Assembly (NCBI GenBank): GCA_046318115.1
Contig: JBKCVA010000059.1
Location: 1-64,000 of the forward strand
Length of the DNA: 64,000 nucleotides
Direction of reading: 5' to 3'
DNA from: Aquimonas sp046318115
Lineage (GTDB): Bacteria; Pseudomonadota; Gammaproteobacteria; Xanthomonadales; Xanthomonadaceae
The notes beneath the pieces were generated by a model, which searched no databases, was not told where the DNA came from, and saw nothing but the letters and a program-made list of their open reading frames with translations. The first letter of the stretch is position 1; each line of letters begins with the position of its first letter. A program made the position numbers and the translations under genes. Positions 8,328 through 17,044 of the stretch are shown piece by piece.

Positions 8328-11300
8328 ACCAGGGCTCCCCGTTCTTGTTGAGGTACAGACGCTGCATCTCTTCGAGATTCAGCGGACGCGAACCCAGCCG
8401 CCCGAACACCGCGACCTGGCCGCCGGTTTCATCGACACCGCGATCGCGCTCCAGCGCGCGCGACAGGCTGAGCGCCGGTCGTCGGGTCGGATAGCGCGCG
8501 ATCAGCTCGGGCTTCGGCGCCGGGCTGAAGCCGTAGAAGTTGGGCTGGCTGGCCGGCGAGGTCAGCTGCAGCACCTTGAGTCCTTCGCCGCCGTCGGCGA
8601 CGTAGGCGAACAGCGAGGCATTGGTGGTCGCGACCACCACATCGCGCGCATCTGCGATGCCCTCGGCCGCGCCCAGGCGCTGGTACTCGCGCAGGGTCTC
8701 GGGTCGGCGGATATCCACTAGCACCAGACCCTCGCTGCCTGCGGCGACATAGGCGTAGTCGCGCACCACGAACACCCGATGGGCATCGGCCAGCGCGATC
8801 GTGTTGTTGGCGATCACCCGCGGTGCGGCCGGATCGGTGATGTCGACCGCCTTCAGGCCTTCGTCGTCCAGCACGAACAGGTAGCGGAACTGCACGGCTG
8901 CCGCGCGCGCGCCGACGAGCGGAATGAGCGCCTCGACCTTGGGCGCCAGCGGCGTATCGAGGTTGACCACGACGACGCCGCGCGGCGTGCTGATGTAGGC
9001 GCGGAAGCCGGCCATCTCGATGTGGCGCGCGCCAGTGAGCGCACCGTCCGGGTTCCAGGTCAGCGCGCGCGCGATCTGGTTGTTGCGCGGCTCGGCATCG
9101 GCAAAGGTGTTGATGTCGACCAGGATCAGGCCCTCGACCGCGTCGGTCACCAGGGCGTAGCTGTAGATCGGGTGGAAGGGCTGTTCCTGGTTGTCCACCC
9201 GCATCTGCTCGCCTTCATTGCGCGCCGGATGCACAGGCTGGGTGGTAACCAGACTCAGGCAGGTCGCATTGGCGGAATCGAGCCGCGAGCTCTGGCCCAG
9301 CGGCGAGAACGGCGCGCTGACGATGCGCTGGCTGTAGCCCTTGTTGGCGATGTTGGCGACATCAAAGACGCGCAGCCCTTCGTCGCCTGCGGCAGCAAAC
9401 AGGTACTCGCCGCGCAGCTGCAGGCAGCCGACCTCGCCGGACCGGTGCCGATGCATGGTGGTCAGCTCGCGCCCGCGCTCCTCGTGCGCCTTGAACCAGT
9501 CCGGATACGCGTAGCGGTGCAGATAACTGCCGATCACTGCCTGCGGCTCATCCCATTCGGTGACCTGCACCGCGGCCACTTCGCCTGCGCCGCCGACCCA
9601 GGCATTGAAGCCTACAAAGTCGATGAACTTGGTGCCGAGCATCAGCGTCTGCGCCAGGATCGCGTTGTTGTCGCCTTCGGCCGAGAGATGGCAGTCGCTG
9701 CAGACGCGGGTCTCGGTCTTGCGCTCGGTGTGCGGGTAGTGCGGATTCATCGCCTGCGAGCTGTAGCCGCTGGCCGCGATCGGCGGCTGCTGCACGTAGA
9801 TCCGCTCGCGGTTGGCATTGGTCGACGAAAGAACCAAAGCGGACGAGCTGCGCACCGGCGCGATCTTGCCGCCCTTTGCCGGGCTGTGCCGGCCCAGCAT
9901 GAAGACCTCGTCGCGCGCGACCTGCGGGTTGTAGGTCGCGTAGTTGCGCGTCGCCCCGCCCTCGTAGTGATGGCGCTCGGTCTTCCAGTTGGCCTCGACC
10001 GGCAGATGGCAGCCGCCGCAGGTGGTGGTCCAGCTGGTGTGGCAGGCGTAGCACTCCATTTTCTCGGAGCTGTGCGCGTAGTCGGCCGGCGCGACATCGG
10101 GCCCGAAGGCCTGGGTCGAAGTGTCGGTCGACATCGTCTTGGCGCGCGCGGCTTTCGCGTTGTAGTGGGCATTGCCCGGGGTGACGCTGTCGCGCACCAG
10201 GCTCATCTCCCACTCGAGGTTCGGGTCCAGCATCGAGCGCTGGAAGAGTCTGTCGCCGACCCACTCGAAGCGGCGTCGGCCATCGGGCGTGCGCAGCAGG
10301 CGCAGGTCCTGGCCGCCGTTCAAGGCCGCCGGGTTCGAGGTGTAGAGGCTGGGGTAGGTGTCGGCATCGCCGTGGCAGTCCTTGCAGCCGACTTCGACCG
10401 CCATCGCCACCTCGCCAACGATGTGTCCGTTGCCGTGGCCATCGCTGTTGAAGTGGCAGTCCACGCAATGCATGCCAACGTCGACGTGGATGGACGACAG
10501 ATGCACGGCCTTCTTGAACTTTTCGGGGTCGTCGTTCGCGACCTGCTGGCCTTCGGCGTCCAGCAGATTGCCCTCGCGGTCGCGCTTGAACACGCCGCGG
10601 AAGTTCCAGCCGTGGCCGTGGTAGTCGGCGAACTGGGTGTCGCTGAGCTGCGGGTTCAGATCCCAGACCTTGGCGAGGAAGTCGATGTCGGCCCAGTTGC
10701 CGCGCGGCGCTGCGCCCTCGGGGTTGCGCTCCAGCACCTCGCGCATGCGTTTGGCATCCGGGTACTGCTGCTGCGCCGGCCACATGTGCGGGGCGTCGGA
10801 CTCGTAGTCCCACATCGTGTAGCCGAGGAAGGTGTTCATGAACATGTTCGGCTGGTGCATGTGGCAGACCATGCACTGGCTGCTGGGGATCGCGCGGGTG
10901 AAACCGTGGGTGATCGCGTGCCCCGAGCGGTCCTTCGGAATGGTCGGGTCGGCGCTCGCGCTCATGCCGGCATGGCCGTGCGCGGCATAGGGCCCCGAGT
11001 GGCGCGGGTCGCGGTCGTTGGCATAGACCACATGGCAGGACGCGCAGCCCGAATGCCGGTAGTCGCCGGGCTGGTCGTTGGTGCCGGCGAACCACATCAT
11101 CGGGTCGTTGAGCCGCGTCTTGTGCATGTTCAGCACGGGAACGGAAATGCGCGCACCGGTGCCAGGGCCACGGTTGCTCTGGCGGATATCGGGGCGGCCG
11201 GGCTCCTCCAGGCGCTGGATGTTGCCGGCGATGTTGGGCACGCCGGTTTCCGGGAACAGGCTGAGGATGTTGCGGCCGCCGCGCTCGAAGACGCGGAAGT

Positions 11301-12396
11301 TGTCGCCCGGCTTGATGGTCTCGAAGGCCGGCAGCGGCAGCAGCTCGGCGAGGATGCCGCGGGACTTCATCTCCGGCGTTGGTGGGATCGGCGCCAGCAG
11401 CTTTCCGGGCTGGCCATCGGCGGTGTAGCTCTCGCCGAGGATCGACTGCTTGAAGGGCAGGATGCCGTTGTTGTAAGCCGCCGCCGACCAGAACATCGCG
11501 CCGGTCGCCATCAGGCTGCGCCGGGTCGCATCGATGACCTGCTGATGGCAGGCACCACAGGCGAATTCGTTGACGCGGTAGTCCGACGGGTTGATGAAGC
11601 GGATGAACTCGGGGCGCTCCTGATTGAGCAGGGTGTAGGTGCGCTCGGGCGTGGCGCTGCTCGGCCAGGCCTCCGGATAGCGCGGCAGCACGTGGGCCTG
11701 CTGCATCCACTGTGTGTAGTCGTCGCTGCCCGGCGCAGTGCCTTCGGGGACGCGCACGCTCGCGTCACCGCCGTGGCAGTCGACGCAGCCGAGCTGCACG
11801 GCCGGGTTGGCATGCATGGTCGGCATGTCGGTCTTGGTGTGGCAGCCGAGGCAACCTTCGGACTTGGCATGCGCCTGCGCCGCGGTCTGCCCCGCAGGCG
11901 CGGGTGCGGTCATCGGGTCGCTGCGCTCGACCGCTTCGTAGTTACCGCCAGCGGCGAGGCACAGGCTTGAGGCGAGCATCAGTACCGCCGGGAGCAGAAC
12001 GCGCCCATAGGGTGGGTCTTGACCCACCGTTGCGCTGCGTCGGTGGTCGCGGCAAGTCGTCGACACGACGACGGTCGATGCCAGAGAAGCGGGTGCGGCG
12101 CGGCTGGGCACTGCCATAGCCAACGCAGGACCATAGGGTGGGTCTTGACCCACCGAACCTCGACGCTCACCCCGCCCATCGCAGGCGCCCTCCTGCACTC
12201 GTGCGGGGACCGAGGCCAGAGCGAAGTGCCGGTGGGTCAAGACCCACCCTATGTCAGGGCGACGGGCGCGGCTGCGGTGGGTCAAGACCCACCCTATGAA
12301 CGCGTCGAGGGCGAAGTACCGGTGGGTCAAGACCCAGCCGATGCACGCCCGGATACGCTGCAGCGAGCGAATCACCGCGAATGTCTGCGCGATCAT
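8302..12396 (-). CDS. Decaheme c-type cytochrome fused to LVIVD beta-propeller, repeat-containing N-terminus
   Basis: This is a 1364-residue exported protein. Ten CXXCH motifs lie between about residues 182 and 900 (for example CLGCH, CVDCH, CGACH, CASCH, CMVCH, CYACH, CGGCH, CSDCH). From about residue 980 to the end the sequence is made of LVIVD-type propeller repeats (GLRVFDV, GLILVDI, GLKAVDI, GLVLVDI, GLKVLQL). The start at 12396 is chosen because GAGGG lies just upstream and only 11 nt separate it from the preceding stop; the open frame runs further back inside the neighbour. The first 132 residues are strange: they contain five in-frame copies of a palindromic repeat, read as IGWVLTHR three times and VGQDPPYG twice, before the hydrophobic signal core (133-149, VLLPAVLMLASS). 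With that start, a normal Sec signal would be displaced. The protein is probably periplasmic or outer-membrane associated, in an electron-transfer operon. Confidence 0.85.
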   Translation of the reverse strand: MIAQTFAVIRSLQRIRACIGWVLTHRYFALDAFIGWVLTHRSRARRPDIGWVLTHRHFALASVPARVQEGACDGRGERRGSVGQDPPYGPALAMAVPSRAAPASLASTVVVSTTCRDHRRSATVGQDPPYGRVLLPAVLMLASSLCLAAGGNYEAVERSDPMTAPAPAGQTAAQAHAKSEGCLGCHTKTDMPTMHANPAVQLGCVDCHGGDASVRVPEGTAPGSDDYTQWMQQAHVLPRYPEAWPSSATPERTYTLLNQERPEFIRFINPSDYRVNEFACGACHQQVIDATRRSLMATGAMFWSAAAYNNGILPFKQSILGESYTADGQPGKLLAPIPPTPEMKSRGILAELLPLPAFETIKPGDNFRVFERGGRNILSLFPETGVPNIAGNIQRLEEPGRPDIRQSNRGPGTGARISVPVLNMHKTRLNDPMMWFAGTNDQPGDYRHSGCASCHVVYANDRDPRHSGPYAAHGHAGMSASADPTIPKDRSGHAITHGFTRAIPSSQCMVCHMHQPNMFMNTFLGYTMWDYESDAPHMWPAQQQYPDAKRMREVLERNPEGAAPRGNWADIDFLAKVWDLNPQLSDTQFADYHGHGWNFRGVFKRDREGNLLDAEGQQVANDDPEKFKKAVHLSSIHVDVGMHCVDCHFNSDGHGNGHIVGEVAMAVEVGCKDCHGDADTYPSLYTSNPAALNGGQDLRLLRTPDGRRRFEWVGDRLFQRSMLDPNLEWEMSLVRDSVTPGNAHYNAKAARAKTMSTDTSTQAFGPDVAPADYAHSSEKMECYACHTSWTTTCGGCHLPVEANWKTERHHYEGGATRNYATYNPQVARDEVFMLGRHSPAKGGKIAPVRSSSALVLSSTNANRERIYVQQPPIAASGYSSQAMNPHYPHTERKTETRVCSDCHLSAEGDNNAILAQTLMLGTKFIDFVGFNAWVGGAGEVAAVQVTEWDEPQAVIGSYLHRYAYPDWFKAHEERGRELTTMHRHRSGEVGCLQLRGEYLFAAAGDEGLRVFDVANIANKGYSQRIVSAPFSPLGQSSRLDSANATCLSLVTTQPVHPARNEGEQMRVDNQEQPFHPIYSYALVTDAVEGLILVDINTFADAEPRNNQIARALTWNPDGALTGARHIEMAGFRAYISTPRGVVVVNLDTPLAPKVEALIPLVGARAAAVQFRYLFVLDDEGLKAVDITDPAAPRVIANNTIALADAHRVFVVRDYAYVAAGSEGLVLVDIRRPETLREYQRLGAAEGIADARDVVVATTNASLFAYVADGGEGLKVLQLTSPASQPNFYGFSPAPKPELIARYPTRRPALSLSRALERDRGVDETGGQVAVFGRLGSRPLNLEEMQRLYLNKNGEPWYVHDQLPE
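12011..12338. repeat. Five copies of the palindromic element inside the decaheme-LVIVD gene
   Basis: Copies of GGTGGGTC-NN-GACCCACC lie at 12011-12028, 12137-12154, 12231-12248, 12276-12293 and 12321-12338 (the last has one mismatch). Two are followed by the arm end in one orientation and three in the other (CATAG left or CTATG right). All are in frame with the host gene and create no stop codon. Spacings are irregular, unlike the strict 144-bp array at 16425. Confidence 0.9.
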
Positions 12397-12407
12397 GATC
12401 GCCCTCG

Positions 12408-14339
12408 TCAGTAGGTCAGGATCAGGTTGGCCAGCAGCGAGTGCGGGCGGCCCTGATCCGGATTGAGTGAGCGATACCCGCTGCCGGGCAGCAGGGCCGC
12501 GTACGAAAGCCGCATCACCACGTTCTGGGTCATGAAGGGTCGCCAGATCAGCGCAGCCGAGACATCGGTGCCGATGTGGCGGCCGATGTCCGGCTGCTGG
12601 CGTGCGACCTCCAGCACCTCGGTCGCGTCGAACCACAGGCCGTTGGCGTTGAAGGACAGCCGCAGCTCGGGCGTGAGATCCAGATCGACGCCGGCGCCGA
12701 CGAGATGCAGACCCGGATTCACGAAGTTGCTCTGGCCCTGCTCCTTGCTCGATCGCAGCGAGTTCAGCAGGCCATTGCGGCCGGACAGCGCGACGCGTCC
12801 CCCGCCGACCAGGGGCACCGACTGGCGGATCCAATAGCTGGTGTCGGCGCCGGCAAACAGCGGGTTCTCGAAGATCGCATCGAAGCCCTCCGAGCGATCG
12901 TCGAAGGGATCGGAATCACCGCTGGCGTACAGCAGGGACAGGCGCGGCCGGATCCAGGAGAAATCCATCGACAGCTCGGCGGCCGCAAACGCCGCGCGGA
13001 TGTCGGAGGGCTCGCTGCTGAAGGCGCCGTTCTTCTCGCGACCGGCCGCGTAGTACGCGCTGCCGCTCACGTTGAGACGATCGATATGGCCGTCGACGCT
13101 GTAGCCGAAGTAGCCGACGTCGTAACGGCGCGGGCGCTCGTCGCCGAAGCTCGCCGGCCGCGCGATGAAGCCGTTGCGGTCGAAATAGAACTCGCCGTCC
13201 TCGCGATTGCGGTTGTACAGGAAGGCGAACTGCGAGGTCAGCCCGAGCGTGCCGAGGTCCTGCCAGTACAGGTTGGCGATGAGGACATCGTCCTTGCGGG
13301 GCGACTCGCCGAGGTCGTTCAGGCCGCTGTTGGTGTCCTTCTCCAGTCGCCGGAACAGGCCGAGGTTGTACTGGAACACGTTGTTCCTGCGGGTGCCGAA
13401 GAGGCGCACGCCCAGCGGCACATCGTTGAACAGGAAGCCGCGGAAATCGGCGGTGATCGGCTGGATGCCGACGCGCACGCTGTCGAAGTCGTAGTTCTCC
13501 GACACGTCGCGGAGGTGGTAGTCGTAGAACGCCGCCTGCAGGCCGAAGTGGCGATCGCTGCGGCGGGTGCCGCGACGCGGGTCGACGTTCAGCGCCAGGG
13601 TTTCCTCAAGATCGACACGGTTGTACTGGAAGGCCGGCGTCAGCCGGAATTCGTAGTCGGGCGGACGGAACACCGTATTGCCCTTCAGGTACACCAGCTC
13701 GACCAGCAGGGTCTCGACGAACACCTCCTGCCGCGAATTGCCGAACACGTCGTTCGAATCCGGCCGCTCGGTGCTCTGGAAACCGACCGGTGTGGGCGAG
13801 CGCTGGGTCTGCAGCACGGTGTCCGCAATCGCCGTGACGGAGAAGAACTCGTCGCCATTGCGGACCGGCCTGTCGCCCTTCAGCACGTTGCGGTTGTACG
13901 GATCCCACAGGTTCACGCCGTACAGGGCGTCAACGATGCGCCAGCGGTCAGGCACCGGCGCGATATCGGGCGAAGGCGCGCCCAGCGGCGAAGGCATGCC
14001 GTGGTCGACGCGCGGCTCGATCTGCGATTCGTCACGCAGGCGGGACCGCGTGCGCGGGTCGGCCGCCTCGTCGTAGGTCGGCACGCAGTCCAGACCGGCA
14101 TCGCCGGGCCGCCGCCGCGAGCGCACGCGCAGATCCTCGGCCTTGAGCGGCTCGCAGTCGGGAACGCGACTGCGGCTGAAGGCGGATGGCGCGGCTTCGA
14201 CCTCACCCTGCTCCACCGCCTCGAAGCCATCGGCCTTCGGCAGCGCAGACTGGGCGTGCAGCCGCTGCGCGGCCAGCAGCCCAAGCAGCACGCCCAGCGT
14301 GATCAGGGAACGCTTCAGCGCGGGATGGGCAGCGGCCAT
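12408..14339 (-). CDS. Outer-membrane beta-barrel protein of the cytochrome operon
   Basis: The predicted protein has 643 residues with a signal peptide (MAAAHPALKRSL, hydrophobic core, cleavage near RLHAQS). About 130 linker residues follow, then a long stretch of alternating amphipathic strands rich in Tyr, Phe, Arg and Asp (for example FEFRLTP-like strands, VGIQPITADFRGF, YFGYSVDGHIDRL). It ends in LILTY, an aromatic C-terminal strand as BAM substrates have. I expect a large outer-membrane barrel, perhaps with more than 20 strands. It resembles alginate-export or MtrB-like porins in general character only; no specific family is recognised. The start at 14339 follows the previous stop by 8 nt. 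Sitting between an exported GlcG/HbpS-like protein and two multihaem cytochromes, it could be the sheath through which haems cross the outer membrane. That role is inference. Confidence 0.78.
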   Translation of the reverse strand: MAAAHPALKRSLITLGVLLGLLAAQRLHAQSALPKADGFEAVEQGEVEAAPSAFSRSRVPDCEPLKAEDLRVRSRRRPGDAGLDCVPTYDEAADPRTRSRLRDESQIEPRVDHGMPSPLGAPSPDIAPVPDRWRIVDALYGVNLWDPYNRNVLKGDRPVRNGDEFFSVTAIADTVLQTQRSPTPVGFQSTERPDSNDVFGNSRQEVFVETLLVELVYLKGNTVFRPPDYEFRLTPAFQYNRVDLEETLALNVDPRRGTRRSDRHFGLQAAFYDYHLRDVSENYDFDSVRVGIQPITADFRGFLFNDVPLGVRLFGTRRNNVFQYNLGLFRRLEKDTNSGLNDLGESPRKDDVLIANLYWQDLGTLGLTSQFAFLYNRNREDGEFYFDRNGFIARPASFGDERPRRYDVGYFGYSVDGHIDRLNVSGSAYYAAGREKNGAFSSEPSDIRAAFAAAELSMDFSWIRPRLSLLYASGDSDPFDDRSEGFDAIFENPLFAGADTSYWIRQSVPLVGGGRVALSGRNGLLNSLRSSKEQGQSNFVNPGLHLVGAGVDLDLTPELRLSFNANGLWFDATEVLEVARQQPDIGRHIGTDVSAALIWRPFMTQNVVMRLSYAALLPGSGYRSLNPDQGRPHSLLANLILTY

Positions 14340-14347
14340 GGCGGTGC

Positions 14348-17044
14348 TCACAGTCCGGCGCAGACGTTCTGCGCATTCGAGCCGAGGAAGGGCGCATAGG
14401 GACACTGCACATAGCGCAGGCGCGCGCCCTGCGGCGCCAGCTGGTCCGCGCGTCGCGCCGGCGGCGCATTGCCGAGTCCGCCGCCCGTCCGCAGTCCAGT
14501 ACGTTGCACGGCGAGGAAGGCGATCATGTCGTCCTGGTCGATGCCATCGCCCGACACGCCGACCGCGCCAATCAGGCGATCACCGCGATACACCGGCACG
14601 CCGCCGGGGAAAATCTGCAGGCCGTTGGCGAGCTGGCGCGTCGGTGCCGTCGAAGCCCCGCTGCCCAGGGCGACGCCGGCGCAGTTGTCCGGCGTGTCGT
14701 TGGCGAAGCCCGGCAGGCCGGCGGTGTGGGCGACGTGCTGGACGATGCCGTTCAGCGCGAGATCGAGCTGGAAGCCGGTGGCGAAGGGGCTCCACTGGCC
14801 GCGCGGCGCCGACAGCGGACCGGGCGCGGCGCTGAGGATGCCGTCCGGGTAGAAGGGCCGCGCCAGGTTGCCGATCGCGCGCGCCGAGAAGGCGATGCTG
14901 CCTTCGAGTGCAGCGCGGCCAACAAACGCCTCGAAGCTGGCCGCAGTGGTCCGCAGATCGAGCGTGCGGCGTGGCGTGAGGTTGGGGTTGAGCACTACCG
15001 CAGGCTCGGCGAGCGCGCGAATGAAGCCACCCGCATCCGCTGCGCTGAAGAACGCCGCCGAGCGCGCCTTCTGCAGCGAGACGTCGGCGCCGAACACGGG
15101 CGCATCGCGCGAGCGCACCATGCCAAGGATCTCGCCGCGGCTGTCGACCACCGCGATCGAGACGCGCGCATTCGAGCCCAGCGGGCGCCGGATCTGCGCG
15201 CGGCTGGCGTCGGCGATCGCCAGCGCCTCAGCCAGCAGGCCGGTGACTTCAGCTTCGCTGAGCGCAGCCGCGGCTTCGCTGCCGGCGCGCGGCGGGTGGC
15301 GCGGTGCATCGAAGGCATCGACCCAGACGAAGGCTTCGCTGCCGCCGAACTGGGCGGCGGGCGCCAGCCGCAGGCCGGATTCGGTGAGCCCGAACGCGCT
15401 GCCGCCACGCAAGGCGCCGCCGCCGTAGCCAGGCACGTCGAGCAGGCTGCCGGCGCTTGCATCGAGAGCGGCGAAGCGGGCACCCGCCACGCCGCTGGCG
15501 AGCTGTCCGGCAGAGGCATCGCTGAAGCGCAGCACCTTGCCTTCGACCGTGATGCGGCTGGCCTGGATGTCACGCGGCGCATCGAAGCCCAGGGTGGCAG
15601 CAAGCGCGATCCGCTCGTCGATGTCCGGGTCGACGTCGGCGACGCTGGGGTCCAGCGTGTAGAGGCCATCGGCACTGATACCCACGCCGCCAACCAGCAC
15701 GCCCTGCTTGTACAGCGGAAAGCCGCCCGGGTCCGCCGACAGGCCCAGCGGCGAGCGCTTGGGCCCGGTCATGCCCTGCATGAGACTGGCGCGGCGCATG
15801 AAGTCCGAGCAGGCGAGCTGGCTGAACTGCACTCCGAACAGCGGGCCGCCGGGCTGGTTGAGCTCGCCCGGATTGAAATGCTGCTGCACGATCTGGCTGG
15901 CGGTGCGCGTGCTGAACGCATTGCCGCCGCTGGACAGGTAAGCGCCGGTCACGGCCTTGGCGATCGCCGCCAGCGCAGGGCCGCCCACGGCGGCAGGGAG
16001 GACGATGCCCTCGAGTCCGCCGTCGATGGCTGGCGCGCCGGTGGCCGTGCTCGCAACGCGCAGATCCCGCGCCGAACCGCTCATTGCGTAGACGCCCAGC
16101 ACGTTGCCGACGCGGTCGACCACGGCAATCGTGGCGACCGCAGTGTCGGCGCGCGCCTGCGCCACCGCTTGGGCGATGACCTGGCCGACCTCGGCCGCGC
16201 TGAGCGTCTGCGAGGCTTCGAGGCCGGCGGCCTGCACGCAGGACGCGCAGATCGCAGGCGCAGCAGCAGCGCGCAGCGGGGGCGTCGACGAAGTCAGATC
16301 CGCGCCCTGCCCGCGCAGCCCGCCTTCGCGCTCGGGCCGCGAATCGGCGGCACAAGCAAGGCTCGCGACGAGCGCCAGCAGGATGGCCCACCCAGCGCGC
16401 CCGATGAACCTCGGGGCCACATAGGGTGGGTCTTGAACCACCGCTGCGCTGCCTGCGCCATCGCTGCCGACACGCGAGGGCGCGAGACGCGTGGCGCGCG
16501 AGCAAGCCGCGGCAGGATCGCGGCCATGGTGGGTCAAGACCCACCCTATGGGCTTCGCTTCGGCATAGGGTGGGTCTTGACCCACCGCTGCGCAGCCTAC
16601 GCCGTCGCTGCCGATACGCGATGGCGCGAGACGCGTGGCGCGCGAGCAAGCCGCGGCAGAGTCAAGGCCACGGTGGGTCGAGACCCACCCTATGGGCGTC
16701 GCTTCTGCATAGGGTGGGTCTTGACCCACCGCTGCGGTGCCTTCGCCATCGCTGCCGACACGCGATGGCGCGAGACGCGTGGCGCGTGAGCAAGCCGCGG
16801 CAGAGTCAAGGCCAGGGTGGGTCGAGACCCACCCTATGGGCGTCGCTTCTGCATAGGGTGGGTCTTGACCCACCGCTGCGGTGCCTTCGCCATCGCTGCC
16901 GACACGCGATGGCGCGAGACGCGTGGCACGCGAAGAAGGCGCGGCAGGATCGAGGCCACGGTGGGTCAAGACCCACCCTATGGGTCTCGCGAGGCGCGCG
17001 CCGTACCCCAAGGCCACGCGCAGCGGCATCAGAATCCCGATCAT
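14348..17044 (-). CDS. Tandem GlcG/HbpS-like exported protein with a 4 x 48-residue repeat near its N-terminus
   Basis: The gene has 898 codons. The ATG at 17044 overlaps the stop of the FHA-cytochrome gene (ATGA) and has a perfect GGAGGT 5 nt upstream, so initiation here is well supported. Residues 1-20 form a short leader. Residues 21 to about 209 are four near-identical 48-residue units starting PIGWVLTH and ending VGQDPPY, encoded by a 144-bp tandem repeat. A signal-peptide-like segment follows (GRAGWAILLALVASLACA, about 215-233), then two regions like the GlcG/HbpS haem-binding fold (IAVVDRVGNVLG and IAVVDSRGEILG; GGVPVYRGDRLIGAVGVSGDG). A GTG at 16420 (residue 209) would give a normal 690-residue exported protein but lacks an SD. 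No CXXCH is present. GlcG/HbpS proteins bind haem or small ligands; a periplasmic partner role here is inferred. Confidence 0.8.
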   Translation of the reverse strand: MIGILMPLRVALGYGARLARPIGWVLTHRGLDPAAPSSRATRLAPSRVGSDGEGTAAVGQDPPYAEATPIGWVSTHPGLDSAAACSRATRLAPSRVGSDGEGTAAVGQDPPYAEATPIGWVSTHRGLDSAAACSRATRLAPSRIGSDGVGCAAVGQDPPYAEAKPIGWVLTHHGRDPAAACSRATRLAPSRVGSDGAGSAAVVQDPPYVAPRFIGRAGWAILLALVASLACAADSRPEREGGLRGQGADLTSSTPPLRAAAAPAICASCVQAAGLEASQTLSAAEVGQVIAQAVAQARADTAVATIAVVDRVGNVLGVYAMSGSARDLRVASTATGAPAIDGGLEGIVLPAAVGGPALAAIAKAVTGAYLSSGGNAFSTRTASQIVQQHFNPGELNQPGGPLFGVQFSQLACSDFMRRASLMQGMTGPKRSPLGLSADPGGFPLYKQGVLVGGVGISADGLYTLDPSVADVDPDIDERIALAATLGFDAPRDIQASRITVEGKVLRFSDASAGQLASGVAGARFAALDASAGSLLDVPGYGGGALRGGSAFGLTESGLRLAPAAQFGGSEAFVWVDAFDAPRHPPRAGSEAAAALSEAEVTGLLAEALAIADASRAQIRRPLGSNARVSIAVVDSRGEILGMVRSRDAPVFGADVSLQKARSAAFFSAADAGGFIRALAEPAVVLNPNLTPRRTLDLRTTAASFEAFVGRAALEGSIAFSARAIGNLARPFYPDGILSAAPGPLSAPRGQWSPFATGFQLDLALNGIVQHVAHTAGLPGFANDTPDNCAGVALGSGASTAPTRQLANGLQIFPGGVPVYRGDRLIGAVGVSGDGIDQDDMIAFLAVQRTGLRTGGGLGNAPPARRADQLAPQGARLRYVQCPYAPFLGSNAQNVCAGL
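16418..16420 (-). promoter_or_regulatory. Alternative GTG start of the GlcG/HbpS-like protein
   Basis: This GTG immediately follows the last palindrome (CCCTAT-GTG). Started here, the protein begins VAPRFIGRAGWAILL, an ideal Sec signal peptide. No Shine-Dalgarno sequence precedes it, because the upstream DNA is the repeat itself. It competes with the ATG at 17044. Confidence 0.4.
16425..16977. repeat. Tandem array of 144-bp units bounded by inverted palindromes, in frame inside a CDS
   Basis: Palindromes read towards the right at 16425, 16569, 16713 and 16857 (exact 144-nt period). Partner palindromes with the opposite flank lie at 16528, 16672, 16816 and 16960 (the same period). Each unit is therefore palindrome, about 85 bp unique spacer, inverted palindrome and a short linker. 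144 nt is 48 codons, so the units keep the reading frame of the host gene. Differences are scattered substitutions; the outermost unit at 16425 has a decayed palindrome (GAACCACC). Confidence 0.95.

Noticed and set aside
8779..11970. 1063-codon plus-strand open frame opposite the decaheme-LVIVD gene
   Set aside because: It is antisense to a gene with ten haem motifs and a propeller. Its translation is Arg/Gly/Ala/Val-rich with no domain, as expected for the complementary frame in very GC-rich DNA.
14504..16789. 761-codon plus-strand frame across the GlcG/HbpS-like gene and the repeat array
   Set aside because: It has a composition typical of an antisense shadow and no domain. It stays open through the repeats because the palindrome is stop-free in most frames.
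16425..16977. CRISPR array
   Set aside because: The period is 144 bp and whole units, spacers included, are nearly identical. There are no short direct repeats with unique spacers and no cas genes.
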